Positions 36,801 to 47,816 of a stretch of DNA of 64,000 nucleotides are shown here, piece by piece (within the stretch, counting starts at the first letter, position 1; the number at the start of each line of letters is the position of its first letter). The stretch lies in assembly GCA_025267735.1 (NCBI GenBank), contig CM046305.1, forward strand, positions 37,717,108-37,781,107, written 5' to 3'. The position numbers and the translations under genes are program-made. The notes beneath the pieces were generated by a model, which was given only the letters and a program-made list of their open reading frames with translations, did not search any database and had not been told where the DNA came from. The DNA comes from Mactra quadrangularis. Taxonomy: Eukaryota > Mollusca > Bivalvia > Venerida > Mactridae.

Positions 36801-39363
36801 CAATATGGTCCACAAGAAGTATATTTAGAGGGTTGCCTGCAAGACTGTAGTAAGTGCATTGCATTACAGAGGGAGTTACTATAGTCTTGCGGGCAACCCT
36901 AGAAATTTATTTTGTATGTTTGGGTGTCAAGTTGTACAAATAGTGATTTAAATATGTATGAATGCAGAATTCTGCGTGTGGTAAATCAATTTTTGTAATT
37001 ATGATTATATAATTATATGAAATTGCTTTGAAATTTTATAGACTCAGAACAAGGATGTTATTAGTAAATTTTATTCAACTGTCAGTGGTATATACATTGA
37101 CCTGGCTGATTTAAATACTTAATATTTGTTCAGTAATCCCTGTACATAAATAGTTAAATATGGAAATATATCTATTTGAAAATTTTTAATTGACAATGAG
37201 CACAGACTACTGTAATGAGTATTTATGTACGAGAATTATTAAACAAATATCAAGTACTTACCCGGTAAATGAGCTAGTTAGCTAAAGTTAATGTATACAG
37301 CACTGACCACTGAATAAAATTTACCAATATTTAATTTGCAAACTGTTTGCCATGGTAACCATTTTACAATCATGTCAAACTTCTTTGTTAACTACTGGTA
37401 ATCTGTTAAAAGAGTTAAATCCAGATAGTTATACCATTCTGTATTTATCTTATAAATTTATATTTCTCTTTTTTTCAGTCTGTGAAGCCTAAATCTGGCT
37501 TGTTTTGTTTCCTCATTACTGAGGCACGTGTAACCACAGCTTTAGAGATGCCTGACCATGAACATACATTTGTTCTTAAGGTAAAATGCTTTTTAAAAAA
37601 AAATAAAAATATTTGAATATCAATATTCAATACTCTGCAGTGTGGAAATCTCTTATATGTTAACTTGTCCAATGATTATGTTAAATCTCACATGCAATAT
37701 TATGAACCAATTATGTGTAAACCCACACCCCCCCACCCCCCACCAGGCAGTGCAAGCTAGAATGGGAAAAGAGAGACGTGTTATAACCTTTGTAACATAT
37801 TTAGATAGTTCTTTACCCAAAAAATACTTAGCTGGAATTTCAAACAAATTAAATGATTTACAAAAAGTTATGTAAGATTAATTTTGGCAAATTGACATTA
37901 AAAAGTAAAGGTATAATCCGAGTAATTTAACTAATTGGACCTACCTATTTGAAGAGTATACAAGGGGAAATAACTGATTAAAGTACCTTATTGGTTGTAT
38001 GTATACTAATATAGAATGTTGTTGTTATATAATTGTAGGGTCAAGGAACAACAGAATATGTTATAGAAGCAACATCATCAACAGAAATGTTATCATGGTT
38101 AAATGAACTCAAAGTATGTATAGCACCAGAAACTGTGGATGTTATAGAACCAGAGGAGATTACACCTGCTGCGTAAGTTGTCATTCAGACTCCTCTGTCA
38201 TTCACTTTAAATAATTTAAAAGTTACAGTGCGATTTGAAGTCTGCTTCTATATACATTTTCAGTCGACTTTACTATCTTGTAGGATAACTCCTGATCATT
38301 GAAATTACCCTCAGGCAGGTGATCCTTGACAGTACCCATTTACACCTGGGTGGAGTGGAACAAATGTAGGTTAATTTCTTGCTCAAGGTATTTAGCAGTG
38401 CACCGAGTGGGAATCAAACTCTCGGACCTCTCGATCCCTTAATGCACATCCTACCATTGGAACACTGCTCCTACAATTTGAATAATCTTGGGTGTATGTA
38501 CTTTTGTCTCACATGACAAACATGACTAAAAACTTGCCATTTCATCCAGTGTTGGAAGTACATAAATCCAGGATTGTTAAAATTGTGATTAATGTCTAGT
38601 TTTAGTTCATAAATCTGAAAATACACAATTTAATGATATCGCTGAAAGATATTTATAACATATATAACATATAAATGTGTTTACACAGCAATTTTGTTTA
38701 TAACAAGAACTATTTTGCATTAACTGTTTTGTGCTTTGTCTGTGCTCTGCCTCGCATATGTAGCAGATTGAGAAACCCAATATTCTAGGTGAACCCCCAC
38801 AAATTCTTTCTAGATAAATCATTCAATAAATGATTGAGGTGTTCTGAATGTGTAAGTTGTACTTTTGTACATAAAAAGGTCTGAAATCAGAGTGGTTGCA
38901 GTCATTGCTTTAACCTGCTAGCCTAACCAATTAGTGAAAATTGATTCTTGCCAGTAAAAATTACTGATTTCATATAGTTAGGATTGATGGTAATTCTGCC
39001 TATATTACATTATAATTTTGAATACTTCTAAATTTGAGGTTTATAGATATATTCAGTTTGCCTAATCAGATAACTTGAAGCAAAATATTATTGCCCTCAT
39101 CTTAAGTTAGGTCACCACAGGCAATTGGATTACAATTTATTCCGAGCCCAGTAGTGAGTACAGAAGTAATGTAGAATTTAAATCCAAGATGTTAATGTAT
39201 GAGCCTCTCACAGCTCAATAAAATATAACAATACATGTATAAAATTAACAAGTGAGTAAAGTACAATGTGTTTGTATTTTTACGATCTAACACTGAAAGG
39301 TTAGAGTTGACGTCAACTAGGAAATACTTGTAAATTATAGCCAAGTCAGGGTCGGATCCAGGA

Positions 39364-39394
<31 letters not shown>

Positions 39395-42300
39395 TTCGAA
39401 CTGTTTCTAGGGGGGGGGGTCCAAACTTTTGCACCACAACCACATTATACACATTTTGCAGAATAATGTAACATATTTATAATACGAACTAAACAACCAT
39501 TAATATTCTATGTTATGCACCGAGAAAAGTTGCTTCATGCTACTTAAAAATGACTTACCGTCTTCATAACTATGAGGCAAAAAACAACATTGTTAGAATG
39601 ATATACATATGGGAAAAAAACCAATCTTTTTGCCTACGCAAGTGATTTGTGAAAAAAAGTGTTGGTTTTTTCATATGTATATTATTTTTACAATGTCGTA
39701 TTTTGCCTCATAGTTATAAAGAAAGTACAAAAAAATTTCTAGATGTGTGTGGACGTGTTAAGTCTAAAATTCAACTTGACTGGGCTGAAAAAGCCCATGT
39801 CTTAGACAAACAGTGTTGCCAGACACAATTTTCATTTTTATTCCAGTCTTTGCCAAATTCCAATCTCTGTAAACAGATATCCTATTGACTGCAGCCGTAT
39901 AGAATCACTTAGTGTCACTTGGAGAGTCACATCAAGATGACCTTTGTGTCAACCAATCAATGCCTAGTTTTCATCTAGATAAAACACTATAAAGAGCATT
40001 TTGATTTCATAATTTCTTTTTTTAGACCGAGGTTAGAGAGCTAATTTGACAGTGGTGTTATTCACAGGCTGTGATTCATTGGACGGCTCATTTCAAATTG
40101 CTTGATGTAGACAATGTAAACAAGTTACTAAACAAGATGATTGTGTCATGAATATTATAATGAGTAAAGGTCACCTGAACATGACTCTCATATTGAAACA
40201 GCCAGATATAAATAAGCTAGTAGTCAAGCTTAGTATTTTAGATCTAGTTGTAATCAGATTGAGTACTTGTCCACTAACCTTCTAATCGAAGCGGTTGATG
40301 CATAGAAAAAAAACTGCCTTGTAGATAGATGACATGCTTAGTGAACTTATACAAAATATACTTTTTGTTGGGTTTAATGCCATAGCAGCGCATTGTATAG
40401 GTCATATAACGGCAGCTAGTCAGCCTACTCACTGCTCCTGGAAAGGTTAAAACTCTGGATTTAGCTGTTAACCAACTACTAAGCACATACTTTCGTCAGT
40501 GACTGACAACTGCCCTACATAATTTAAGAATCATTAGTAAAGGGAGAATGGTAGTTGAAATAATTTTCTAACCAAGCTCCACAAAAATATGCGCCGCCCG
40601 GGAATCAAACCCACAACCCCTCGATCAGTAGACTTGAGGCTACCAACTGAGCTAGCCGGGCGGATAAAAAAATATATATATATATAATGACCACAATTAC
40701 ATAATTTGTGGAATGACAATGCATGGAAATAAAGTACAAGTTGTCCACAGGTAGATGACATGTGCTAATGTACAAAAATAAAGTATTCACAGACTATGTA
40801 TTGATTGAGCTAGTATCTACGTTAGTTGTGATTATCACTTCTGTGACCTTTATTTTTCCTATCATCTAACTTGCTAATATTGATAATTGGTCCACATGTA
40901 CGTACATACATGTTGGGGGTTTAGTGCAAAACGATCGTAACTCACTCTTTTCTTATATTAAGTTACGACCGTTTTCCGGTAATCCCGCTATATGTATATA
41001 TATGTTAGTTCTTCTGCTCAAATATTTAAATTTTACTTGAAATACGGATTTCCTAAGGTTTTGTTTTAGTACACTGGTAATAATTGTTTTACCTTTATTC
41101 AGTTGGCTAGTTATTTTATTAGTATTTTTACACATGGGTTTATTTAAGAAACTATCTTTCAGACGTCCTAGACTACCTTCGGCACCGTCGGGTACTATCA
41201 ACAGAGTTAATTCAGGTAAGTCATGTTTTTATTTCCGTATTTTGATTGTTTTTTGTTATTTGAGGATTTTAATTAAAAGAATCGGTGAATTTAAAGGTTT
41301 ACTGTGATAGCATTAAGTCTTCACTTATAAGTTAAAAAATAAACTGTTTGAATTGTTATATGACATATACATGATTTTGCGAATAGACTTCTGAATAGAC
41401 ATTTGAATGGACAGCTGTCTATTCGCAACTTTTTGAATAGACTTTTGACACATTATATATGATTTTGCGAATAGACTTCTGAAAAGACATTTGCAAGAAT
41501 TGCTGTCTATTCGCTACTCTTTGAATAGACTTCTGGCACATTCTAAATGCATATGAATGATTTTGCGAATAGACTTCGGAATAGACTTTTGAATTGACAT
41601 TTGTTTCTTTACGTATTCCACGAAAAGAACTTAAGTGAACTTAATAGTTATGTGTCAAGTCTATCGTAACTATGATCATTTCCATGAAGAGTCGTGACTC
41701 GTGACCTATTGGATAAATTATGTTAATACCTCATGATAAAATCATATTGTTTTACGATTAACAATAGTTAATCATAATTAGTTAGTCATAATTGTTGTGT
41801 ACCAGGAAAGAAATGAGGTACAATGGCACCTCGGACTACTGACACACTTCAGACTTAACAAAAACAAAATGTTTTTCTGAGGTTTTCTAGATTTACCACA
41901 ATTTAAAACTGCTGCAATTAATTAAGAAACATGAAAATTTGGGACTACCCAACGGGTTTTGATCTTTAAGTATTGCCATTTTCTGAGGCTTCGGTTATCG
42001 GAAGTTCAAGATTACGAAAGTTTAACTGTATGATTATGTGTGTTATTTCATAAGATAATCTATTTGTTTCAGTTACTCCAGTTTTCATTTTAAGGAAATT
42101 AAATCTTTTTTCAAGGAAAATATTAATTTTTATTCATTTATGATGATTAAGTCTAAATATATGGCATGATTTTATTACATATTGTATTTCCGTCACTGAT
42201 TGATATGGCTATCATGTTATTGAAACAGGATAATATATCTAATCACTTTTCCTTAGTCTTTATATAAATAAAGAATCATTTTTATTAGTAAGACCTATAG

Positions 42301-45300
42301 GATGACTCAAACAATGGTAATTTTCCATTGTGCCAATTTGTGACTCATTGGTGAAGTTCGAAATTTCCCAGGAAGATAGACAAATAAATACCAGTAACCC
42401 AATGACCAGGGTTAATAGCTGCAAATTTGATGATAATAGATAAAAAAAAAGATTGTGATCTGATGATTTCGGATGTGACAAATATTTGTACTCAATTTTC
42501 TGGTCAGGATTGCGAATATTCGAGTACTCAGATACTTGCTGCAGCTCAACTTGGCTATGACCGCTGTTTATCTATCCGTAAAAATATCTGAAAAAGTATT
42601 TTTATGTCAAACCTTCAATGTATAAATTGTTGAATTATTACATTCTGAAAACAAATGTATTCTTTTTAAACTATCTAAATACGTAAAGGAAGCACTTTTG
42701 ATAAGGTCCTCTCATGTTACCGTTTGACTTATTAACCTTAAATTCTTTTACTGGATATAAATAAACTGTTTATTTATCTCTATGTAATTTTTCCCTCTTT
42801 TTGTATGTTTATGTTAAAATATGTTTTCATGTCGCATGTAATTGTATATGTATGTATATTGTATTTATTTGGGTGATGAGTATTGCTCAAGCCCTTTAAT
42901 AAAGTATCTGTTCTGTTCTGTTCTGTTCTGTTCTGTTCTGTCTTCGAACTATGCCAGACATCTATTGATCATATCAATACACAGAACATATTAAAAAAAT
43001 GTACAACTATAATATTCAGGGTCACCAGTATTAGGACCAGCTCACAGAAGTTCCTCACAAGGAAGTGTATCCAGTAATCCTCCAGAAATACCTCCAAGAC
43101 CAGCTGGTTCCAGTCCTAGATCATTTAACTATCCCTCAGGTCATGATGGTTAGTATACTAACTAACATTGCGTTAGATTGTATTGAGCACTAGCATGTAC
43201 ATTAGTGGTGGGACATCGGCTGAAAATCATAATCGATCATCAGTTGGAAGCGGTTTCTGTTGTCGATGCAATTCTTCCGATTAAAATCGGTTCCTGATAA
43301 GTTTGCTTTTTCACGCATGTTTCACTGTGAATCCTTATAAAATATATATACTATGGACTAGGAAATAATTTTTCTTCTAGTCAAATGTGTCAAAACAAAA
43401 AAAATCAAAGATACCTCCAAAAGTAAATGATCAATTGACTAGTTCTCTTGACTAGTGAAGTATCTGTACCTTTGGCACGTAAATAAATTTATCAGTGTCC
43501 AATACAAGTGCCGATGACCTATTCTGATAAAGTTCAATCGATTATCAGAATCGGAAGCTTCCAACTAGTGATTAATCGATTATTCCCGATCATCAGTACA
43601 ACAATAGCCTGTCCATTGTGCTAGATTTTCTTGAGCACTAGCCTGTCCATTGTGCTAGATTTTATTGAGCACTAGCATGTCCATTGTGCTAGATTTTATT
43701 GAGCACTAGTATGTCCATTGTGCTAGATTTTATTGAGCACTAGCATGTCCATTGTGCTAGATTTTATTGAGCACTAGTATGTCCATTGTGCTAGATTTTA
43801 TTGAGCACAAGCCAGTCCATTGTGCTAGATTTCCTTGAGCACAAGCCTGTCCATTGTGCTAGATTTTCTTGAGCACTAGCCTGTCCATTGTGCTAGATGT
43901 TCTTGAGCACTAGCATGTCCATTGTGCTAGATTTTCTTGAGCACTAGCCTGTCCATTGTGCTAGAATTTCTTGAGCACAAGCATGTCTATTGTGCTAGAT
44001 TTTCCAGAGCACTAGCCTGTCCATTGTGCTAGATTTTCCAGAGCACTAGCATGTCCATTGTGCTAGATTGTATTGATCACTAGCCAGTCCATTGTGCTAG
44101 ATTGTATTGAGCACTAGCCTGTCCATTGTGCTAGATTGTATTGAGCACTAGCCTGTCCATTGTGCTAGATTTGATTGAGCACAAGCCTGTCCATTGTGCT
44201 AGATTTGATTGAGCACAAGCCTGTCCATTGTGCTTGATTTTATTGAGCACTAGCCTGTCCATTGCCTTAAATTATATTGAGCACTAGCCCAATGTATTGT
44301 CATCATAAAACTTGCATGACTACTCATTTTTTGATGAGGAGGTTAACCCTTTATTGGTTGTGACATGGGTGAAAATTGGACATTTTTTCACACTTATGCA
44401 CACAAGCCATTTCAAGGTGCTTTTATTTCATTTCTAATTGACTGACAGATATGCAACTTGGTTTGCAAGTTATTTCCTGGATGGTTGTTTTTCAGAAAAT
44501 GCAAGTTGAACCCTGAATGTAGTTACCATAGGAATGCTGGGGCAATTTTTGCTCTCTTTCAACCCAAAATTTGCATTTCATTCAGTTATATTTTTTCAAA
44601 ATGAAGTCTGAAATGCCAGTTCTTTATCTGCATTCAATGACCCAGATTTTTTCTAGCTACCTGTTTAGGGTTTGACACTTCTTACCTCCTTATGACCAGT
44701 TTAGGGTTAAACACTATATACCACCTATTCTGACTTTACTCCTTGATGCATGTATTACTTGGAAACAAAAAAACCATACATAATATTGTTGACAAAACCC
44801 TTAATACTTTCAAATGGCACATTTTTAAGAAGGGAGATATTTTGCCCTCAACTTTTTATAAAAAAAAGTGAAGTAATAAATAAGTTATGTAAGAAATACC
44901 TGTATTTGTATTGATTATCTGCGGGGTTAATGTATGCACCACTGACAGCTGAATAAAATTTAACTATGTGATGGTTGTAAAACATACTGTGTTTTTCTTT
45001 TTACAGACCATCATGATCATGGAGGTAGTGAACATAATATAGATCAGATGTTACGTGAGTATCCATGGTTTCATGGAACATTAAGTCGTTTAGAAGCTGC
45101 TCAGCTTGTATTACAACAAGGGGCATCAGGACATGGTGTGTTCTTAGTAAGACAAAGTGAAACAAGGAAAGGAGAATATGTGCTCACATTTAACTTCCAG
45201 GCTAGGGCAAAGGTTAGTATTTTTAATTATAAACTCAACTATTCGAAGAATAGTGGGGCTATCCTGCTAGGCTGTGCATCGGTTTTGGCGTTGGCGTAAC

Positions 45301-47235
45301 ACTTCTTGGTTAAGTTTTTAGGTATAACATTTTTTTTATATCTTTGCAAGTACTGGAGGGATTCACTTAAAACTTTATTTGGAAGATTGGATTTATCCAA
45401 ATGTGTAGCCTCGTTAAATAAAGTCTTTATTATTATTATTATTTGTGTTTATGGGGTTATCATTGGAGTTCAAATACTAAGTTACTTAACTCTAGGATGA
45501 ATTTGGACTGAATTTTGGCTCTTTTATACTTAGAAATTTCTTGGTTTAGTTTTTAGGTGCGACTTTTTTTCTTTGCAACTACTGAAGGGATTCACTTGAA
45601 ACCTCACACATGTCAATGGGCTTAGGAATGAAGGTCAAATACTAAGTTGCATAACTCCAGCATGAGTTTTGATTGCTTGTTGCTGTCGTTTACTCGTATA
45701 CCTGGAATAGTCGAGCGCGCTGTCCGTGGACTGCTCCTGTTAATTATTATTCATGGTTGTTGATAAATAACATGATAACAATCTGGGTGGAGATCTGATT
45801 CTGAGATATAAACCTGCAACCTTCTTAAGCAAAGGCAGACACTCTACCATGTCACTATAAAAGCTAGATTGAAGGCAATGGAATACAAGTACAGTACATA
45901 GTACTTATCTCTACTACATTAGAGCTTGCATGTTTGTGAGAAAAAATTAAGAATGCTGCCATGCTGTTCCTTATGAGTTATTTACATTGGGTGCCACATG
46001 TAACCTGATTAAAACTCATGGTTGGAATTTGGATCTTACTCACAAATTTTTAATAAAAGTGACACAAGGGAGTACAAGTGTGGTATTGTACTTCTACTAC
46101 ACTCTACCAGGTTTTAAATGCTAGCTTGAAGGCAAGGCAGTGCAAGTACTGAATCATACCTCTACTGCAGATATTTAAAAAAAACTTCATGAATCCTTCT
46201 GATAGTTTTACTATATGCTTATAATTTCTCAGTATTTATTAGTGATTTGTTATGATAGTAATTCTATCTATAGGTAAACAAATATGCAGTTTTAAAAGAT
46301 TTATAAATAAGGTATTAGAAAATATGACTTCAATAAATCTACACACAAGTAACTAATGAGATGGAGCGGACCCTCTACGTTATTCCATAAATAATAGTAA
46401 ACTAGTAGAAAACTTATGGAAAAAACTTTGAGGGTTGTTTATTTGATTCTTTTATCAAAATGACCATAATTATTATAATTATAATTATTTGATAAATTAC
46501 TTTGGTAACAATGACATGACACATGGCATACAAATGATGAAGAATCACAGTTTATGTCAAGTACATGTACACCATTACCAGGAATGACACAAAAAAGAGA
46601 TCAATCTCTTATATTCATTGATGGCATGGATGCATGCAGTTTCTATTAACAAAATAATTTCAACAACCAACAATCAATGGCATATCAAAAGAAATGATCC
46701 GGATAAAAGAAAGATTATGTGGAAAATCATACAAAGATAAAGAAAATGTTATAAAATGATGGCTAGATTAATTGATATTACATTCTTAAATGTTTCTTCT
46801 TGTTTCTATTTTCAGCATTTAAGAATGACTATCAACAACGATGGACAATGTAGAGTTCAACATCTATGGTTTAATTCTATATTTGATATGTTGGAACATT
46901 TTAGAACACATCCAATACCTCTGGAGTCTGGAGGTACCTCCGATGTAACACTCACAGATTACGTAGTCTCTCTTGACAGACAATTGACCCCACCTCGTGG
47001 CTCACCTGCTCCTGGAAGCATGGACGGGAGATCTAATTCACATCCCAATCTGAGTTCAAGGGGAAATAACTCCGGAGGGGCTGGTGGTGATTCAAGGGAC
47101 ATAATTGTAATCAATGGTTCAGTACGTGCTAGGACAGAATCTATCGAAAATGTGATGAGGGAACATGGACAACAGCATCATGGGAGTCAACAAGGACTTG
47201 GACGAGCCGTGGAGAATACTTATTCATTTGTATGA
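27812..47235 (+). CDS. SH2B: SH2B/Lnk family adaptor protein, 7 exons, 636 residues
   Basis: Exons: 27812-28678, 37479-37580, 38039-38172, 41163-41215, 43020-43148, 45007-45212, 46816-47235. All borders are GT..AG and phases join without stops. The ATG is chosen because an in-frame upstream GTG is not a standard start. Domains: dimerisation (phenylalanine-zipper) helices at about 15-75 ([25 protein letters not shown]); a polar Ser/Asn linker; a basic patch at 174-190; PH domain at about 243-352 (ends with W343 helix); proline-rich PPEIPPRP at 406-413; SH2 domain at about 447-547 with phosphotyrosine-binding Arg477 in FLVRQS; C-terminal ENTYSFV with Tyr633, like the Cbl-docking tyrosine of vertebrate APS/SH2B2. 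Family proteins bind activated receptor tyrosine kinases and JAKs at the membrane and scaffold insulin/growth-factor signalling. Intron 1 (8.8 kb) interrupts the PH domain and carries many transposons. Confidence 0.96.
29561..29792. mobile_element. MITE with ATACCCCCGC ends (SH2B intron 1)
   Basis: ATACCCCCGCTTCGAAGAAG at the left; GGCGGGGGTAT at the right forms the inverted end. The interior has CGTGCATGCGTCTGTGCGTC. Overlapping open frames are incidental. Confidence 0.75.
29830..30209. mobile_element. 380-bp hAT-type MITE with 8-bp target duplication
   Basis: The ends TAGTGCTGTCATCAGA and TCAATGACAGCCCTT are inverted. ATCTCCCC lies at both flanks (29822-29829, 30210-30217). The interior is rich in GATATATC/TATCGATA words. 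Confidence 0.88.
30851..31200. mobile_element. 350-bp hAT-type MITE (SH2B intron 1)
   Basis: The ends TAGGGCTGCGGAG and ATTCACAGCCCTA match in their outer TAGGGCTG. The flanks GGCCCCAG and GGTGCCAG are an 8-bp duplication with two differences, as for an older hAT insertion. Confidence 0.75.
31230..31320 (-). repeat. Degenerate tRNA-like SINE relic
   Basis: The minus strand carries GGCAGAGTGGTAGTCTAGAG and GGTTGTGGGTTCCAATC, spaced like A and B boxes. Related AAGCTAG.TTG.AGGCAA fragments occur near 45862, 46110 and 46121. Confidence 0.5.
31815..32155 (+). mobile_element. SINE family B, copy 1 (SH2B intron 1)
   Basis: Head CGGCTAGCTCAGTTGGTAGC with box B-like AGGTTCAATTCCCAG, body ACTTTCATGGAGCTTGGTCA, tail CTACGGCGTAAAACCCAAC plus (CAAA)n. 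An 11-bp duplication CAATAAACATA flanks it (31804-31814, 32156-32166). A C-run sits before the head. Confidence 0.92.
32260..32948. mobile_element. 689-bp hAT-type non-autonomous element
   Basis: Ends TAGGGCTCTACACCGG and CCGATATAGAGCCCTA, with subterminal TATCGATA-type repeats at both sides. A perfect 8-bp duplication GTGAATAG lies at 32252-32259 and 32949-32956. There is no transposase; short open frames inside are not convincing. Confidence 0.92.
33268..33837 (+). mobile_element. GCTCGACTTT-ended element, copy 1 (SH2B intron 1)
   Basis: Begins AGCTCGACTTTACGAAG and ends with AGTCGAGCTTGCTGTC and CAGCTCTTGTT. The interior is two to three degenerate copies of a ~190-bp unit with TATGTTCCTTATTATCAACC and ACATCTCATGTGA. 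A close relative lies at 56285-56824. Confidence 0.8.
34120..34205. mobile_element. Hairpin element H5, copy 1
   Basis: Contains ATCTTACGACCGATTTTAGTCG, TTCTTTATTGTATTG and TTATCGTAAGAT. The CTTACGA/TCGTAAG pairs are inverted. The reverse-complement copy is at 60679-60757. Confidence 0.65.
35294..35580 (+). mobile_element. SINE family B, copy 2
   Basis: Head GCTCGGCTATCTCAGTTGGT, box B GGGTTCGATTCCC, body CATACTTTCATGGAGCTTGG, tail with CTACCGCATAATTAAACTCA and an A-rich end. Target duplication not resolved. Confidence 0.88.
35751..35835. mobile_element. Hairpin element H1, copy C
   Basis: GAGGGTTGCCGGCAAGACTG pairs with CAGTCTTGCAGGCAACCCTC (one mismatch). Loop GTGCATTGTGTAAAAGAGCA. Confidence 0.88.
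36010..36297 (+). mobile_element. Hybrid SINE: family A head and body, family B tail
   Basis: The head has AAAGCACAGTTGGTAGCGCA. The box B region is duplicated (GGGTTCAAATCC, then GGGTTCGAATCCC). The body is family A (GTGAGTACTGGTTACAGACC), but the end is family B (CAATGTGTTGCTACGGC, AAACCCAACAAAA). A perfect 13-bp duplication TACATAGATACAT (35997-36009, 36298-36310) shows that the hybrid inserted as one unit. Confidence 0.9.
36824..36910. mobile_element. Hairpin element H1, copy D
   Basis: AGGGTTGCCTGCAAGACTGT pairs with ATAGTCTTGCGGGCAACCCT. It lies about 1 kb from copy C, with the same loop class (GTGCATTGCATTACAGAGGG). Confidence 0.88.
37796..37986. mobile_element. Truncated copy of the AATTAGGGACT MITE (SH2B intron 2)
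   Basis: Matches the right half of 19639-20008: TTAATTTTGGCAAATTGACA, TAATTGGACCTACCTATTTG, GGGGAAATAACTGA. It ends about 50 bp before SH2B exon 3. Confidence 0.85.
38322..38476 (-). mobile_element. SINE family C, reverse-oriented copy
   Basis: On the minus strand: AGGAGCAGTGTTCCAATGGT, GAGTTTGATTCCCACTCGG, AGCAAGAAATTAACC, and CCACCCAGGTGTAAATGGGT, in the same order as 10653-10790. Confidence 0.8.
38620..38851. mobile_element. Foldback-family fragment related to 21310-21536
   Basis: Shares TTTAATGATATCGCTGAA, CAAGAACTATTTTGCAT, CTGTGCT.TGCCTCGC and TTGAGGTGTTCTGAATGTG, in order. Confidence 0.75.
39346..39560. mobile_element. GGATCCAGGATTTTT element with long G tracts, reverse relative of 13220-13524
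   Basis: GTCGGATCCAGGATTTTTTT, then runs of more than 20 G, ACACATTTTGCAGAA, and GCACCGAGAAAAGTTGCTTC. These are reverse complements of the matching blocks at 13320-13520. G-run length may be an assembly estimate. Confidence 0.7.
39843..40268 (+). repeat. Dispersed repeat R430, fullest copy (SH2B intron 3)
   Basis: About 425 bp, covering both halves seen at 11885 and 14018. It has a TCTGTAAACAGATATCC start and a TTTTAGATCTAGTTGTAATC end. I could not find convincing terminal repeats. Confidence 0.75.
40371..40663 (-). mobile_element. SINE family B, copy 3, reverse
   Basis: On the minus strand: CGCCCGGCTAGCTCAGTTGG head, GGGTTTGATTCCCGGGCGG, GGAGCTTGGTTAGAAAATTA, tail CATTAAACCCAACAAAA. Confidence 0.9.
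40921..40982. mobile_element. Hairpin element H3, copy A
   Basis: TTAGTGCAAAACGATCGTAACT pairs with AGTTACGACCGTTTTCCGG. The same layout recurs at 50499-50560. Confidence 0.75.
41371..41592. repeat. ~90-bp tandem repeat beside SH2B exon 4
   Basis: GATTTTGCGAATAGACTTC starts at about 41371, 41461 and 41555, with partial copies of GAATAGACTTTTG and CTGTCTATTCGC in between. It has internal inverted GCGAATAGAC / GTCTATTCGC words. Confidence 0.85.
42780..42941 (+). mobile_element. Retroelement 3' end with (TTCTG)n tail (SH2B intron 4)
   Basis: GAGTATTGCTCAAGCCCTTT, then AATAAAGTATC, then about seven TTCTG/TCTGT pentamers. This is the form of a non-LTR element 3' end. The coding part is absent. 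Confidence 0.6.
43606..44291. repeat. Second 34-bp minisatellite, about 20 copies (SH2B intron 5)
   Basis: The unit is phased as GTCCATTGTGCTAGATTTTA + TTGAGCACTAGCAT (34 bp). Variants lie at the TTTTA/TTTTC/TTGTA block and at GCAT/GCCT/GCCA. A single related unit stands alone at about 43166-43203, over 400 bp upstream. It is unrelated in sequence to the 5-8 kb array despite the same period. Confidence 0.95.
44347..44706. mobile_element. piggyBac-like MITE flanked by TTAA (SH2B intron 5)
   Basis: TTAACCCTTTATTGG at the left and CCAGTTTAGGGTTAA at the right. TTAA at 44343-44346 and 44707-44710 fits the piggyBac target. The interior shows no transposase. Confidence 0.75.
45232..45741 (+). mobile_element. 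Element ending GTCGAGCGCGCTGTCC next to SH2B exon 6
   Basis: It begins about 20 bp after the exon 6 donor with CAACTATTCGAAGAATAG and ends GAATAGTCGAGCGCGCTGTCC...CTGCTCCTGTT. The ends have the same form as 57682-59209. Interior GGGATTCACTT-type units repeat twice. Confidence 0.75.
46495..46620 (+). repeat. Dispersed repeat also at 52625-52740
   Basis: Shares TGACACATGGCATACAAATG and GGATGACACAAAAA...GATCAAT-type blocks with 52625-52740. Class unknown. Confidence 0.65.
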
Positions 47236-47816
47236 GGGTTGAATTCTGTGTTCTTCTGGGTTCATGTGAATCTGTTACAATTTTTTTCTCCATAAATATT
47301 TAGATCTACATTCTTGCATATTTACATAAAATAATTCATGGTTTGACTGTGTTATTTTTGCAATGTATATGTACATTCAAATACATGTATGTTATGTTTG
47401 CTAATATACACTGGGTAGAAAAGTTTTTATTTCACATGAAAATAATTCATATTCCTTCTTACTTTTTATTGAAAAATTATTGCAAACTCATTTTGTTTAA
47501 TATTTTCATTTTTTATTTATAATACATAAAAACATAATTGATGATTCATGTAAAATTGTATATTAGTTGTGAAACTTATAAGTACATGTATACCAAAGTA
47601 TACTTCATAACATCAATATTTGATATATGTAAAGAAACTTTCTGACCCCTGTGTATAGCAATTTGTAAAAAATTAATGAACTTTGTTGTGACATCTTTCA
47701 AATTTCATTTTACTTGATTTAACTTGAAAATGATCAGTAAGAAGCAAAAGAAAATCTGCCCTGGAATGATGGAGTTAATGTTCATCAATTCAGAGAAAAA
47801 ATTTGAAATATTTGGT
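47236..47816 (+). other. SH2B 3' untranslated region and flank
   Basis: AT-rich sequence after the stop codon with no other gene. The polyadenylation site cannot be placed with confidence. Confidence 0.4.

Noticed and set aside
39649..39888. Plus-strand open frame of 79 residues in SH2B intron 3
   Set aside because: No domain, no family likeness, and it runs into the R430 repeat.
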